Origin: Candidatus Poribacteria bacterium
GTDB taxonomy: Bacteria > Poribacteria > WGA-4E > GCA-2687025
Length of the DNA: 64,000 nt
NCBI GenBank assembly: GCA_028818695.1
Contig: JAPPNK010000029.1
Location: forward strand, 163,450 to 227,449
Reading direction: 5' to 3'
The notes beneath the pieces are model-generated. The model was given only the letters and a program-made list of their open reading frames with translations, was not told where the DNA came from and made no database searches. Each line of letters begins with the position of its first letter. Within the stretch, counting starts at the first letter, position 1. Shown here piece by piece: positions 1 to 8,236 of this stretch. Both the position numbers and the translations under genes were made by a program.

Positions 1-1
1 A

Positions 2-1165
2 TTCGTCAAGAAGGATGGACGCCCCCCGCGGCTGTCGGAGGTTTCATTCAAATACAATGAGGAATACGTGATGGAGGATTACGACGGTCCGCAGACCGTC
101 GAAGCTCTCATGGCGGAGTTCGATGAGTATCACAGCAAAGTACACACACCGCAGGGAAGCGAAATCGACATGCTCTTCCCGCGCGATGAATGGATTCAAC
201 GCGCGCTGGATCTAGGGGTTGTTTTTCTCGACTACTACGATTACTCAGGTGTTGTGGGTTTGCGTGGGCATTTTGCGCGGGTCCAAAGCGACCCGAAACG
301 GTACGCCCGGCTCTACCAAGCGAAAGGGCTTAAAGACGAAGCCAACTTCAACGCGTACATTGATGAGATGATCAAAGACGCCGCGATGGACAATATCTTG
401 TGGCGCGACGCGATACGCAAATTTCCGGACAGCTCTGGCGGCTTTCGTCTGGGGAACCGGTATGTCATGACCAAAGACAACCACATGCATGTCAAGATCG
501 CGACAGGGGACCCCGATCACACCGTTTTCATGTTAGGACCGCGCAAGAGAGACCTGACGGATGAAGAGATGCATCTCCTGAAATACCATGGCGTCGCTCC
601 TGAGGACATTGAGGTGTTTTACATTGACGAGAACAACGAAGTGATGCCTCCCGACAGCGAGCCGATGCGCCTGGACTGGAAGGACCGCGTCGCCGCCATG
701 TCGGAGCATAAGCGGCAGGAGGCTCTCCAAGAAGCGGTTGAATTCCTGAACTCCGACATGGTGAACCATATGACGATCGTCGATTGGATGACGCTGGCAG
801 ACTACACGGGCGCCCTGCTGGATTATACCGAGGGCGGACGCGCAGGAGTGTCCGACGCGCCGCCTGTTCCGCCTGCGCCGTCGGGCGTTGCCGCTTCGTC
901 GGAAGGGCAAGCTCCTCCGCCAAGCGAACAGGAGCTGCCGCGTCTCTTGCCGCCGGGCGTGGAACTGCCGAAGTCGCCGGGCAGGAGCCGAGAGGATGTG
1001 GACGCCTTCTTTGACTTTCTCGATCTGCATCTCATCGAGAACGCAGATGTGCCGGAGAATGTGCGCCGCGGCTTGAAGCAGCGTTACGAGGCGTATCTGA
1101 TGTGGAAGGATCAGGATCGGCTTCGGCGTCAGGAGCCGGCGCCGCCCAATGAAGACGACGAATGA
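2..1165 (+). CDS. Unrecognised protein, 5' end probably outside the window
   Basis: I do not recognise this protein. The reading frame is open from base 2, and the 22 codons before the first possible start (GTG at 68, ATG at 71) read like ordinary coding sequence, so the gene probably begins upstream of the window. An internal start at ATG 71 is also possible because GAGGA lies 7 bases before it. The first two thirds look globular and rich in charged and aromatic residues. Residues about 255-310 (counted from GTG 68) form a Pro/Ala/Ser-rich linker. A short charged helical C-terminus follows. No signal peptide or membrane segment is visible. The VWA gene follows after a 149-base gap in the same direction. 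Confidence 0.6.
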   Translation, partial: FVKKDGRPPRLSEVSFKYNEEYVMEDYDGPQTVEALMAEFDEYHSKVHTPQGSEIDMLFPRDEWIQRALDLGVVFLDYYDYSGVVGLRGHFARVQSDPKRYARLYQAKGLKDEANFNAYIDEMIKDAAMDNILWRDAIRKFPDSSGGFRLGNRYVMTKDNHMHVKIATGDPDHTVFMLGPRKRDLTDEEMHLLKYHGVAPEDIEVFYIDENNEVMPPDSEPMRLDWKDRVAAMSEHKRQEALQEAVEFLNSDMVNHMTIVDWMTLADYTGALLDYTEGGRAGVSDAPPVPPAPSGVAASSEGQAPPPSEQELPRLLPPGVELPKSPGRSREDVDAFFDFLDLHLIENADVPENVRRGLKQRYEAYLMWKDQDRLRRQEPAPPNEDDE

Positions 1166-1314
1166 GGACCGGGGAAGGTTGATGCCCTCGCGCCGGCGGA
1201 GGTCGGCCTTCCCTTGACGTCCGCGCCCGCATGTGTATCTTTGACCATAGCATGGGCGCGCGCCATGTTGCGGAGCGCGCCCTGCGGTCAACATCGGCTG
1301 GATATGGACGCATC

Positions 1315-2304
1315 ATGGTTTGGCAGCATCCTGCGGCGCTGGCGGCACTGGCGCTGGCGCCTCTTTACTGGGCGGCGGATGCGTATCTGTCGCGTTACGC
1401 CCCGGCGGCGCGGCATGGCAACGCGGACGCCCTGCCGGACGCATCCTCCTCAGGCGGGGCGCCGGGGTTGTTTCGGCGGTTGATGCGCAGCGCCGCCGTT
1501 GCGTTGATTGTCATGGCTCTTGCGCAGCCGAAATTGCCGGCAGACGACCGGCTAAACGTTGGCGCGGGCGTCTCCATCTGCCTCGCCTTAGACCTGTCCC
1601 GCTCCATGCGCGCCGAAGATTTTAGACCGAACCGACTCGAAGCGGCGAAAACGACGCTCCGCCGTTTTGTGAAGGCGCGCCCGGACGACCGCATCGGCAT
1701 GGTCGCGTTTTCAGGCGACGCCTTCTTGCAGTCGCCGCTCACGCTTGACCATACGGCGCTGGACAGGCTCATCGAACGGACCGATTTCAACCTTGTGGAC
1801 GCAAACGGAACCGCCATCGGCGACGCGCTCATCAAGGCGGCGGCGCGTTTGAAAGATGCGCCCGGTAAAAGCCGCGTCATTGTTCTTGTGACGGACGGGG
1901 AAAATAATGTCGGCCGCGTCGCCCCAGAAAGCGCGGCGGAAGCGGCCGCCGAGATGGATATACGAATCTTCGCTGTCGGCGTCGGAAGCGCGGAGGGCGC
2001 GCCGATCCCTCTCCGCGGCGGCTTTGTGCGCCGGGCGGACGGCTCGCGCATCATCACCCGCGTGGACGAAATGCTGCTGCGCCGAATCGCCGATTCGACC
2101 GGCGGCCGGTACTTCAACGCCGCCGACCAGCGCGCCCTAGACTCAGCAATGCGGGAGATCAACCGCCTAGAAAAAGCGCCGACCGCAGCCGCGCGCCTGA
2201 CAACGTATGAGAGCGCGGCGCACTGGTTCTACTTGGCGGCGTTCCTGCTCCTCGCTGTTGAGAGCGCGCTAGTCCGTACGTTTCTGCGCGTTCTTCCGGA
2301 ATGA
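1315..2304 (+). CDS. VWA-domain membrane protein, BatA/BatB-like
   Basis: This is a von Willebrand factor A protein of the Bat (aerotolerance) type, expected to bind a divalent metal through its MIDAS site and to mediate protein contacts in the periplasm. The MIDAS motif DLSRS is at residues 93-97, a conserved Thr lies in the NGTAIGD segment, and VTDGEN follows. Hydrophobic segments at about 5-22 and 58-73 and at the C-terminus (about 303-325) give the usual topology with the VWA domain outside. I chose ATG 1315 because it starts the first membrane helix; an upstream start at 1231 would add 28 unlikely residues. The 3' end overlaps the convergent lgt gene by 36 bases. No MoxR ATPase or BatD partner is present here. 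Confidence 0.85.
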   Translation: MVWQHPAALAALALAPLYWAADAYLSRYAPAARHGNADALPDASSSGGAPGLFRRLMRSAAVALIVMALAQPKLPADDRLNVGAGVSICLALDLSRSMRAEDFRPNRLEAAKTTLRRFVKARPDDRIGMVAFSGDAFLQSPLTLDHTALDRLIERTDFNLVDANGTAIGDALIKAAARLKDAPGKSRVIVLVTDGENNVGRVAPESAAEAAAEMDIRIFAVGVGSAEGAPIPLRGGFVRRADGSRIITRVDEMLLRRIADSTGGRYFNAADQRALDSAMREINRLEKAPTAAARLTTYESAAHWFYLAAFLLLAVESALVRTFLRVLPE

Positions 2305-3129
2305 CCTCCACAGGACGACCGCCCCTGCCGCCATGAGAAGAAGCGACCAGAGCTGATACTCGGAAATGCCGTCTATCAGAAGCGTTCCGTCAAACGCCCG
2401 CCCGTAGTAGATGTCCGCCAGCGAGCGCGATTCCCAGCCCATCGGCGTCGCCTTAAACGAAAAGACGTCGGTCAAGCGCCAAAACTCGGTGATGAACCGT
2501 TCCGCCGCCATGACGATCATCGCCAGCCCTGTCATCGCGCCGGGCGCCGCGTCGAGGCGTTTGCGAAGCGCCATTAAAGCGGAGAATCCGATCAGCAGCA
2601 GGACGATGTCGTAGAGCGGCGTTGGATGAACATGCAGCTCAACGCCGTCGACGACGCTTGGGACGACGCCTTTAGCAAAGCTCATCGCCCAGGGGGCGTC
2701 TGTGGGAGGACCGTAGTCCCCGTCGCCGGAGAGAAAGCATCCGACGCGGCCGAACGCCTGCCCGAGCGGCAGCGCGAGACCGATGGAGTCGAGAGGAGAA
2801 GCTAGGCGCCGTTCAGGGTCTGTTTCTTGGAGCAGTTTGCTGTTTTTGACAACCCATACGACCGCGACAGCTCCGCCCGTTAAACCCCCGTACCATGTGA
2901 AGCCGACGCCTGAAAACAGGGATTGCCAATCAAAACCCCCCATAACGAAGTGGTAGAGCTTCGCCCCGACGATGCCGCCGACAGCCGCGCCGAAGACGAT
3001 ACTGGCGGCTAGGTCGGGGTGAATGCCCTTGCGGATGTAATCGCGCCGTATGATGAAATGCGCGCCGAAGAACCCTGCCGCCATCATCAGCCCAAAGGTG
3101 TGGATGCCGAAGGGACCTATTTCGAACAA
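2269..3129 (-). CDS. lgt: Prolipoprotein diacylglyceryl transferase
   Basis: Lgt transfers diacylglycerol from phosphatidylglycerol to the lipobox cysteine of prolipoproteins in the inner membrane. The protein has 286 residues, the normal length, with about seven hydrophobic segments. The family signature GRVGCFLSGDGDYG is near residue 130, and an early GPFGIHTFGL segment is typical of the N-terminus. The first codon is TTG at 3129. No in-frame ATG precedes the conserved N-terminal motif and the ribosome site is weak, so the exact start is uncertain. The gene lies 51 bases downstream of the His-rich membrane protein on the same strand and may be transcribed with it. The C-terminus (about WRSFRKNAQKR) overlaps the convergent VWA gene. 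Confidence 0.92.
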   Translation of the reverse strand: MFEIGPFGIHTFGLMMAAGFFGAHFIIRRDYIRKGIHPDLAASIVFGAAVGGIVGAKLYHFVMGGFDWQSLFSGVGFTWYGGLTGGAVAVVWVVKNSKLLQETDPERRLASPLDSIGLALPLGQAFGRVGCFLSGDGDYGPPTDAPWAMSFAKGVVPSVVDGVELHVHPTPLYDIVLLLIGFSALMALRKRLDAAPGAMTGLAMIVMAAERFITEFWRLTDVFSFKATPMGWESRSLADIYYGRAFDGTLLIDGISEYQLWSLLLMAAGAVVLWRSFRKNAQKRTD

Positions 3130-3180
3130 GGTAGGGTAAATGTTCTCGCCTCCCGATTGCTGCGTCGTTGATCTTGTTGT

Positions 3181-4143
3181 TTAGCCTGCCAATTTCTCGC
3201 GCAGGCGTTTCCCTGAAAGCGCGGCGACGACCGGCATGACGACATCGCTCAAAACACACGGCAGAAACACCGAGATGAAGAGCGTCACAATGACCGCCGG
3301 CGCCAACCCCCATTCAAACCATGGAGTTCCCAAGCTCGCCAGCAGAAACAGCAGCGATGCAATCGCCGACAGGGTCGTATGCAGGGAATGGGCGATGATG
3401 GAGACAGGGAATTTGCCAATACGCGCCATGCCGATGAACGACCCTACGACAGCGAAAAAGAGCGTAAAAATGAGGTGTTTAAGATCAAGAAAATGATCGA
3501 GAGCCGAATGGCCGCCATGATCGTCATGAGCGCCCGATTCCGCATGGACATCCCCTTCCGCGTGGTCGCCTTCTTCCGCATGAGCGTCCGCTTCCGCATG
3601 GGCGTCTTGCAGGTCGAACAACTTTGCGCCGGCTTGCGGCAGCGCAGCGTCGCTGAATGTGCAGAACGCGATGGAAAAGACGATGCCGACCGACATGGCG
3701 ACAGCGACGTTGCGCAGCTGCCGAAAAGCGACAGCGGAAGAGACGATCGCGCTGATGAAAATATGCATCATATGCGCGCCTTTAAATTCTCTTTGCCATT
3801 CCCCTTCGCGGAAAAGAGAAATGACGCCGATCGCCACAACGACAGCGACCGTCACGCCGAGGGTGAACGGAAGATGCGTTTTCAATTCAGCCCATAGAGC
3901 GCTGCGTATTCCGCCTCCGCCGTCATGGCTGTGTCCGTGATGTCCATGACCGTGGCCATGGTGATGGTGTCCGTGATCATGCCCGTCCGGATGGTCATGC
4001 CCCTCCTTCCCGTGATCATGCCCATGCTCGCCATGGTCATGTCCGTCCGGATGGTCATGCCCATGCTCGCCATGATCATGCTCGCGGGGCTTGTCTTGTT
4101 CGTTGCGGGCGGGTTCTTGTCTGACGTCGCTCAAATCTCGCAT
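3181..4143 (-). CDS. Histidine-rich multi-pass membrane protein, possible metal transporter
   Basis: The N-terminal 80 or so residues are dominated by His, Asp and Gly in repeated DHGEHGHDHPDG-like units, and a second His/Ala/Glu-rich loop (units like DAHAEADAHAEEGDHAEG) lies between the membrane segments. About six hydrophobic segments make up the rest. Such loops bind Zn, Ni, Co or Cu in metal transporters, so metal transport or storage is a reasonable inference, but I cannot name the family. I chose ATG 4143 because GGAGGT stands just before it; the frame extends upstream to 4170 without a ribosome site. A promoter with a palindromic operator-like site lies immediately upstream. lgt follows on the same strand. 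Confidence 0.8.
   Translation of the reverse strand: MRDLSDVRQEPARNEQDKPREHDHGEHGHDHPDGHDHGEHGHDHGKEGHDHPDGHDHGHHHHGHGHGHHGHSHDGGGGIRSALWAELKTHLPFTLGVTVAVVVAIGVISLFREGEWQREFKGAHMMHIFISAIVSSAVAFRQLRNVAVAMSVGIVFSIAFCTFSDAALPQAGAKLFDLQDAHAEADAHAEEGDHAEGDVHAESGAHDDHGGHSALDHFLDLKHLIFTLFFAVVGSFIGMARIGKFPVSIIAHSLHTTLSAIASLLFLLASLGTPWFEWGLAPAVIVTLFISVFLPCVLSDVVMPVVAALSGKRLREKLAG
3925..4085 (-). repeat. In-gene tandem repeat encoding the His-rich segment
   Basis: The DNA coding for the N-terminal His-rich region of the membrane protein consists of reiterated short units built on CATGATCATG/CATGACCAT-type sequence, including two near-identical blocks of roughly 50 bases between about 3990 and 4085. 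The repetition is at DNA level as well as protein level, so copy number could vary by slippage. Confidence 0.7.
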
Positions 4144-4155
4144 ATGTACCTCCAA

Positions 4156-4196
4156 AATGGTGAACATCATTATGCATATTTTTTCGGCTCATGCAA
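4156..4196 (-). promoter_or_regulatory. Promoter with overlapping palindromic operator-like site
   Basis: Read on the minus strand, TTGCAT (4196-4191) and CATAAT (4174-4169) are separated by 16 bases, a fair sigma-70 promoter. An imperfect 16-base palindrome of the form AATGRTGNNCAYCATT occupies 4156-4171, overlapping the -10 box and ending close to the Shine-Dalgarno GGAGGT. Its position suits a repressor, and a metal-responsive one would fit the His-rich product. The regulator itself is not identified. Confidence 0.5.
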
Positions 4197-4305
4197 GCAT
4201 TTGAATCATACGGCGTTTAAAAGGTCTGGTCAATACAAGCGGCTTGACGGAGCCATGCGTTTCGTGTAAAACTGCTTCCATCCAAACTCAGGCGATAGGA
4301 AAACG

Positions 4306-4686
4306 ATGAGCATCAAACCGACCGGCCTTCACCATGTCTCCGTCGTCGTCACGGACTTAGACCGCGCCTGCGCGTTTTACCGCGACGTCCTCGCGCTGGA
4401 GGAGGTGCCGAAGCCGTCCACCTTTAATTTCACCGTCGCATGGTTCCATTTCGGCGACTGCCAGGTGCATCTGATACCGCGCGGCGAAGCGGACGACGAC
4501 AGCCCGCGCCATTTTGCGCTCCATGTTGAAGACGCGAAGGCGGCGCGCGAGCATATACGAGAACGCGGCTGCGAAGTCGCCGAGACGACGCCCATCCCCG
4601 GCGCCGACCGGTTCTTCACGCGCGATCCGGACGGCAACCTCATTGAGCTGATCCAGTGGCTTGAGGAGTACGTCCCGGGCGCCTAA
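4306..4686 (+). CDS. VOC-superfamily (glyoxalase-like) metalloprotein
   Basis: This 126-residue protein is a single-unit member of the vicinal oxygen chelate superfamily (glyoxalase/bleomycin resistance/dioxygenase fold). The opening GLHHVSVVVTDLDRACAFYRDVL is the classic first beta-alpha-beta unit. Likely metal ligands are His9 or His10, His55 (QVHLI), His73 (ALHVED) and Glu114 (NLIEL), and the closing DPDGNLIEL is diagnostic. The substrate cannot be told from sequence; glyoxalase I, lactoylglutathione lyase-like and ring-cleavage roles all exist in the family. The start ATG has AGGA 5 bases upstream. It stands alone between divergent and unrelated genes. Confidence 0.88.
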   Translation: MSIKPTGLHHVSVVVTDLDRACAFYRDVLALEEVPKPSTFNFTVAWFHFGDCQVHLIPRGEADDDSPRHFALHVEDAKAAREHIRERGCEVAETTPIPGADRFFTRDPDGNLIELIQWLEEYVPGA

Positions 4687-4767
4687 TTATTCAGCGCCTC
4701 AACGCGCGTTTCTTAAGCGCCGACGAGGCAAAACGCGCCGTAAAACCGCATTTTACGCTGAATCCTG

Positions 4768-4784
4768 TTGGCACACGCTTTGCG
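4768..4784 (+). promoter_or_regulatory. Sigma-54 (RpoN) promoter of the ammonium transporter
   Basis: TTGGCACACGCTTTGCG matches the -24/-12 consensus TGGCAC-N5-TTGC. The invariant GG (4770-4771) and GC (4782-4783) have exactly 10 bases between them. Transcription would begin near 4795, leaving a leader of about 37 bases before the amt start. This implies control by RpoN and a nitrogen-responsive activator such as NtrC, which is the known arrangement for amt genes. The activator's upstream sites were not identified. Confidence 0.8.
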
Positions 4785-4831
4785 CTAGAAAACGTCAAGC
4801 GTGAACTTCACCATGTGTCAGGAGGATTTAA

Positions 4832-6253
4832 ATGCGTCCTTTACATTTGCTTGCGGCAGCTCTGTTGACCGTTTCATTGGCAGGTCTCATCGGCTTCGCC
4901 CCTTCCGCTCTCGCAGACCATCATGAAACCATGGATGCGGCTGTTGAGGCAGAAGAAACGGCAGAGGCCGCCTCGCTCATCACAACAACCGAATACCAAG
5001 GCGACGGCGGCGATCATTCGTTCAACGACTATCTGTGGATGATGATCGCCGGTTTCCTCGTTTTCTTCATGCAGGCGGGCTTCGCCATGGTTGAGGCGGG
5101 CTTCACCCGCGCCAAAAACGCCTGCAACATCATCATGAAAAACCTTGTGGACTTCTCCGCCGGCACCATCATGTACTGGGCGGTCGGCTTTGCGTTCATG
5201 TACGGCGCCTCCAAAGGCGGCTTCATCGGAACAAGCAACTTTTTCCTGAGCGACGCTGTCCAGGGCGAGAACATCGACAGCTGGATATACGCCGAGTGGT
5301 TCTTCCAAGCGGTCTTCGCCGCCACCGCTGCGACGATCGTATCAGGAGCCATGGCGGAACGCACCAACTTCCGCGGCTACCTGCTCTACACCGTCTTCAT
5401 CACCGCGCTTATCTACCCGATACAGGGACATTGGACCTGGAACGGCGGCTTTTTAGCCGAGCTTGGCTTCCACGACTACGCCGGCTCAACGGTCGTTCAC
5501 AGCGTCGGCGGATGGGCGGCTCTCATGGGCGCGATCATCCTCGGTCCGAGGCGCGGCAAATTCGACAAGGAAGGAAAGCCGCGCGTCATCCCAGGGCATA
5601 GCATCGTCCTTGCGTCGCTCGGCGTCTTCATTCTCTGGCTCGGCTGGTTCGGGTTCAACCCAGGCTCAACGCTTGGCGCGGATGTCAGCTTCGCCCGCAT
5701 CGCCGTGACGACGAACCTTGCCGCCGCGGCCGGCGCTCTCGCCGCAATGTTCTTTGCTTGGGTCAAGGTCGGCAAACCGGACATCGGGCTGACGCTGAAC
5801 GGCGCGCTCTCTGGGCTGGTTGCAATCACCGCTCCGTGCGCAGTCGTGTCGCCTCTCTCGGCGGTCATTATCGGTCTCATCGCGGGCGTCCTGTGCGTCC
5901 TGTTCGTTCAGATTGTGGAAAGCGTCTTCAAGGTGGACGACCCGGTCGGCGCCTTCACCGTTCATGGCGTCAACGGCGTCTGGGGAACGCTTGCAGTCGG
6001 CCTCTTCGCCCAGGACCCGTATGCGAAAGGCTTATGCGAAGCAGGTCTTTTCTTCGGCGGCGGAGCTGGGCAGCTGTGGGCGCAGGTTATTGGCGTCGCG
6101 GCTGTCGCGGCGTGGACGCTCATCACGAGCGGCATCCTGTTCGGCGTTCTGAAAGCGGCGGGCGTCCTGCGCGTCAGCGAAGAAGAGGAATACAGCGGCT
6201 TGGACATCGGCGAACATGGCGCGTCCGCATATCATTTAGACGAGCGCATGTAA
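4832..6253 (+). CDS. amt: Ammonium transporter, Amt/MEP/Rh family
   Basis: This is an ammonium channel of the inner membrane, 473 residues. A signal peptide (about 1-28, ending ALA) is followed by an acidic segment rich in Glu/Ala and then eleven expected membrane helices. The twin pore histidines are in VVHSVGGWAALMG and FTVHGVNGVWG, and the early FFMQAGFAMVEAGF helix is typical. The ribosome site GGAGG is 6 bases before ATG. The sigma-54 promoter upstream indicates induction under nitrogen limitation. No P-II (glnK) gene is adjacent, unlike many bacteria, and a strong terminator follows. Confidence 0.95.
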   Translation: MRPLHLLAAALLTVSLAGLIGFAPSALADHHETMDAAVEAEETAEAASLITTTEYQGDGGDHSFNDYLWMMIAGFLVFFMQAGFAMVEAGFTRAKNACNIIMKNLVDFSAGTIMYWAVGFAFMYGASKGGFIGTSNFFLSDAVQGENIDSWIYAEWFFQAVFAATAATIVSGAMAERTNFRGYLLYTVFITALIYPIQGHWTWNGGFLAELGFHDYAGSTVVHSVGGWAALMGAIILGPRRGKFDKEGKPRVIPGHSIVLASLGVFILWLGWFGFNPGSTLGADVSFARIAVTTNLAAAAGALAAMFFAWVKVGKPDIGLTLNGALSGLVAITAPCAVVSPLSAVIIGLIAGVLCVLFVQIVESVFKVDDPVGAFTVHGVNGVWGTLAVGLFAQDPYAKGLCEAGLFFGGGAGQLWAQVIGVAAVAAWTLITSGILFGVLKAAGVLRVSEEEEYSGLDIGEHGASAYHLDERM

Positions 6254-6327
6254 ACCCGCTTGGCGCCGGCGCCCATCCTCCCGCTGGCGCCAGCGCCCCT
6301 GTTGGCGTTCATTTGGGGCGCGTAACC

Positions 6328-6362
6328 GGCCGCCTTGATGATTTTATCAAGGCGGCCTTTAC
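6328..6362 (+). terminator. Rho-independent terminator after amt
   Basis: GGCCGCCTTGAT (6328-6339) pairs with ATCAAGGCGGCC (6346-6357), a 12-bp perfect stem with a 6-base loop, followed by TTT and a T-rich stretch. It would end the amt transcript. It also faces the end of the convergent nuclease gene. Confidence 0.85.
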
Positions 6363-6366
6363 TCTT

Positions 6367-7308
6367 TTAAGACGCCTCCGCCTCGTCCGCGCCGTCCCTG
6401 TCTGGATCGTAAAGCCGGTACTTTCCAACGCCGACGCGCCAGTAAGACTTGTGCTTCCCGGAATGGTGCTTTTGGGAAGGATGATTCGGGCATCCGGGGG
6501 TGATTTGACCTAGGACTGTTGCGCGATTGAATTCTGGATATTTTTTTATAATGATCTCGAAAAGTTCTTTTGGCGTGAACTCCATCTCTGTATCTCCGCC
6601 AGTAAATTCATGGGCGGCTTCCCGTACCACTTCTTTTACAGGCTTGTCGCGCGACCAGCGGCCGCTTGGGGATTCGGACCGCTTTTGCTTTTTCGCAGGC
6701 GTAGACGTTTCATCGCCAACCGTCGATTCGATGCCCACCAGCATTTCGCCCGCCTCCGTTTGAAAGGTGGAGACGCTCAAGCAGCTGACATCCATGCCGT
6801 ATGTTGTACGCAAAAAACGGCAGACAGCGGCAACACTCGGCAGGATCTCTCCCGCGGCAATGAAGAGGCGCATGGCGCTGTTCAACGGCGGAATATCCTC
6901 GTCGTCGGGAATATCAAACGCTTCTCTGAAGGCGTTTTGAAAGGGCTTTTCAAGATACCCTTCAGCATGCGCATGGATCTGCTCTTCGGTCAGCTCGTTC
7001 GCCCAAGCCGCGTATTCAAGCAGCTGCGCGACCGTATCGCGCGGCGTCTTCGCCCGCTTCAGCTCCGCGACGATTAAATTGCCGTCGGCGTCAACGCCCA
7101 GAAGGTCTGGGAAGACGACGTTTTCTTCGGTGCGCGCGCTTGTCTGACGGCCGATCCATAGGACAATCTCGTCCGGTATCAACGCGCCTGGGCTGTTCTC
7201 TAGCCAGCTCTCTAAATGCTCTTCCAGTTGAAGATCGGTCTCCTGGGCGACAATCAGCTCCGCTTTGGAGAGATCGCCGTCCGTTTTTTCTAGTCTATAT
7301 ATCGGCAA
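6367..7308 (-). CDS. PD-(D/E)XK nuclease of the NucS/DUF91 type with C-terminal winged-helix-like module
   Basis: The central region PDLLGVDADGNLIVAELKRAK carries the D...ExK pattern of the PD-(D/E)XK fold and is followed by a QLLEYAAW helix, as in NucS/DUF91-type nucleases and other RecB-like nucleases. The C-terminal 90 residues, with NRATVLGQITPGCPNHPS and YWRVGVGKYRLYDP, resemble a small winged-helix module found at the ends of some restriction-type proteins. I chose TTG 7308 because AAGGCGG precedes it by about 6 bases and the protein then begins with a natural-looking LPIYRLEKTDGDL; the longer frame from 7530 runs over a dispersed repeat. Target and role are unknown; DNA repair or defence are both possible. 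Confidence 0.75.
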   Translation of the reverse strand: MPIYRLEKTDGDLSKAELIVAQETDLQLEEHLESWLENSPGALIPDEIVLWIGRQTSARTEENVVFPDLLGVDADGNLIVAELKRAKTPRDTVAQLLEYAAWANELTEEQIHAHAEGYLEKPFQNAFREAFDIPDDEDIPPLNSAMRLFIAAGEILPSVAAVCRFLRTTYGMDVSCLSVSTFQTEAGEMLVGIESTVGDETSTPAKKQKRSESPSGRWSRDKPVKEVVREAAHEFTGGDTEMEFTPKELFEIIIKKYPEFNRATVLGQITPGCPNHPSQKHHSGKHKSYWRVGVGKYRLYDPDRDGADEAEAS

Positions 7309-7467
7309 CGCCCGCCGCCTTTCCAATGAACCCGATGACCGCGCGTTATGAGTCGTTAGAGGATAGGGCGGACGGGCGAGCGCGTCAAGGAAGATGTCCG
7401 ACCTGCTCCCTTGAATTAGGACAATTCTGAATGCGAAGACGGACGCCGCGCTCCGAAGAACAACCCC

Positions 7468-7488
7468 GTTCCCCGCTTCCGCGGGAAT
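7468..7488. repeat. Degenerate ATTCCC/GGGAAT palindrome
   Basis: GTTCCC-N9-GGGAAT lies in the gap between the divergent nuclease and sugar transferase genes. It is a decayed copy of the palindrome found intact at 28646, 53437 and 57706. Confidence 0.55.
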
Positions 7489-7537
7489 AACGATTTCAAT
7501 AGTTGCAAATACGGCGGAATGATGTATCATAATCGTT

Positions 7538-8236
7538 ATGAATCAAGCGGCGCAGCAAATCCATTCGAAACGCTTGAAGGCGGCGGCCCCCGTCTCCCGC
7601 AGGTTAGGGTACGCCTTTACAAAACGCGCCTTTGACATTTTGTTCGCCTTGTTCATGCTCGCCGTTCTGTCGCCCGTCTTTTTGATAGCGGCGGCGCTGG
7701 CGAAGTTCCAATCGCCCGGGGGCGCATTCTTCTTGGGGGAGCGGATCGGTCGGCATGGCAAGCCGTTTCGCCTCGTCAAATTTCGTACGATGGTGAACGG
7801 GGCGCAGAACGGCTCCGCCATCACGACCGCCGACGATCAGCGCGTGACGCGCATCGGACGCTTCCTCCGCAAGACCAAAATAGACGAGCTGCCGAACCTG
7901 CTGAACGTATTGACAGGCGCCATGTCGATCGTCGGACCGAGGCCGGAGACGCCGAACTACGCCGCGCTCTACTCGGAACAGGACAGGCGGGTTTTGAACG
8001 CGCGCCCAGGCGTCACCGGCCCCGCGCAGCTGCATCTGCGCGACGAAGAGGAGCTGCTCGCGCGTCAGCCCGATCCTGAACAGTACTACATCCAACGCCT
8101 GATACCGTTGAAATTGCGCATGGACATCGCCTACCTTGAAACGCGCACGATGCGGAAAGACCTTTACTACATTCTGCGCACCGCCGGCGCCGTCCTCATC
8201 CGCTTCAAACGCAAACCGAAGGAGCCGCAGCCATGA
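7538..8236 (+). CDS. Bacterial sugar transferase (polyprenyl-phosphate sugar-1-phosphate transferase)
   Basis: Members of this family (PF02397) start exopolysaccharide, O-antigen or glycoprotein repeat units by moving a sugar-1-phosphate from a UDP-sugar onto undecaprenyl phosphate. The 232-residue protein has one hydrophobic segment near residues 30-50 and then the catalytic core with KFRTM, the stretch RIGRFLRKTKIDELPNLLNV, and MSIVGPRPE. It is the short form, lacking the extra N-terminal helices of WbaP/WcaJ. Its stop overlaps the galU start by ATGA, so supply of UDP-glucose and its use are likely coupled. The sugar used is not determined. Confidence 0.93.
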   Translation: MNQAAQQIHSKRLKAAAPVSRRLGYAFTKRAFDILFALFMLAVLSPVFLIAAALAKFQSPGGAFFLGERIGRHGKPFRLVKFRTMVNGAQNGSAITTADDQRVTRIGRFLRKTKIDELPNLLNVLTGAMSIVGPRPETPNYAALYSEQDRRVLNARPGVTGPAQLHLRDEEELLARQPDPEQYYIQRLIPLKLRMDIAYLETRTMRKDLYYILRTAGAVLIRFKRKPKEPQP

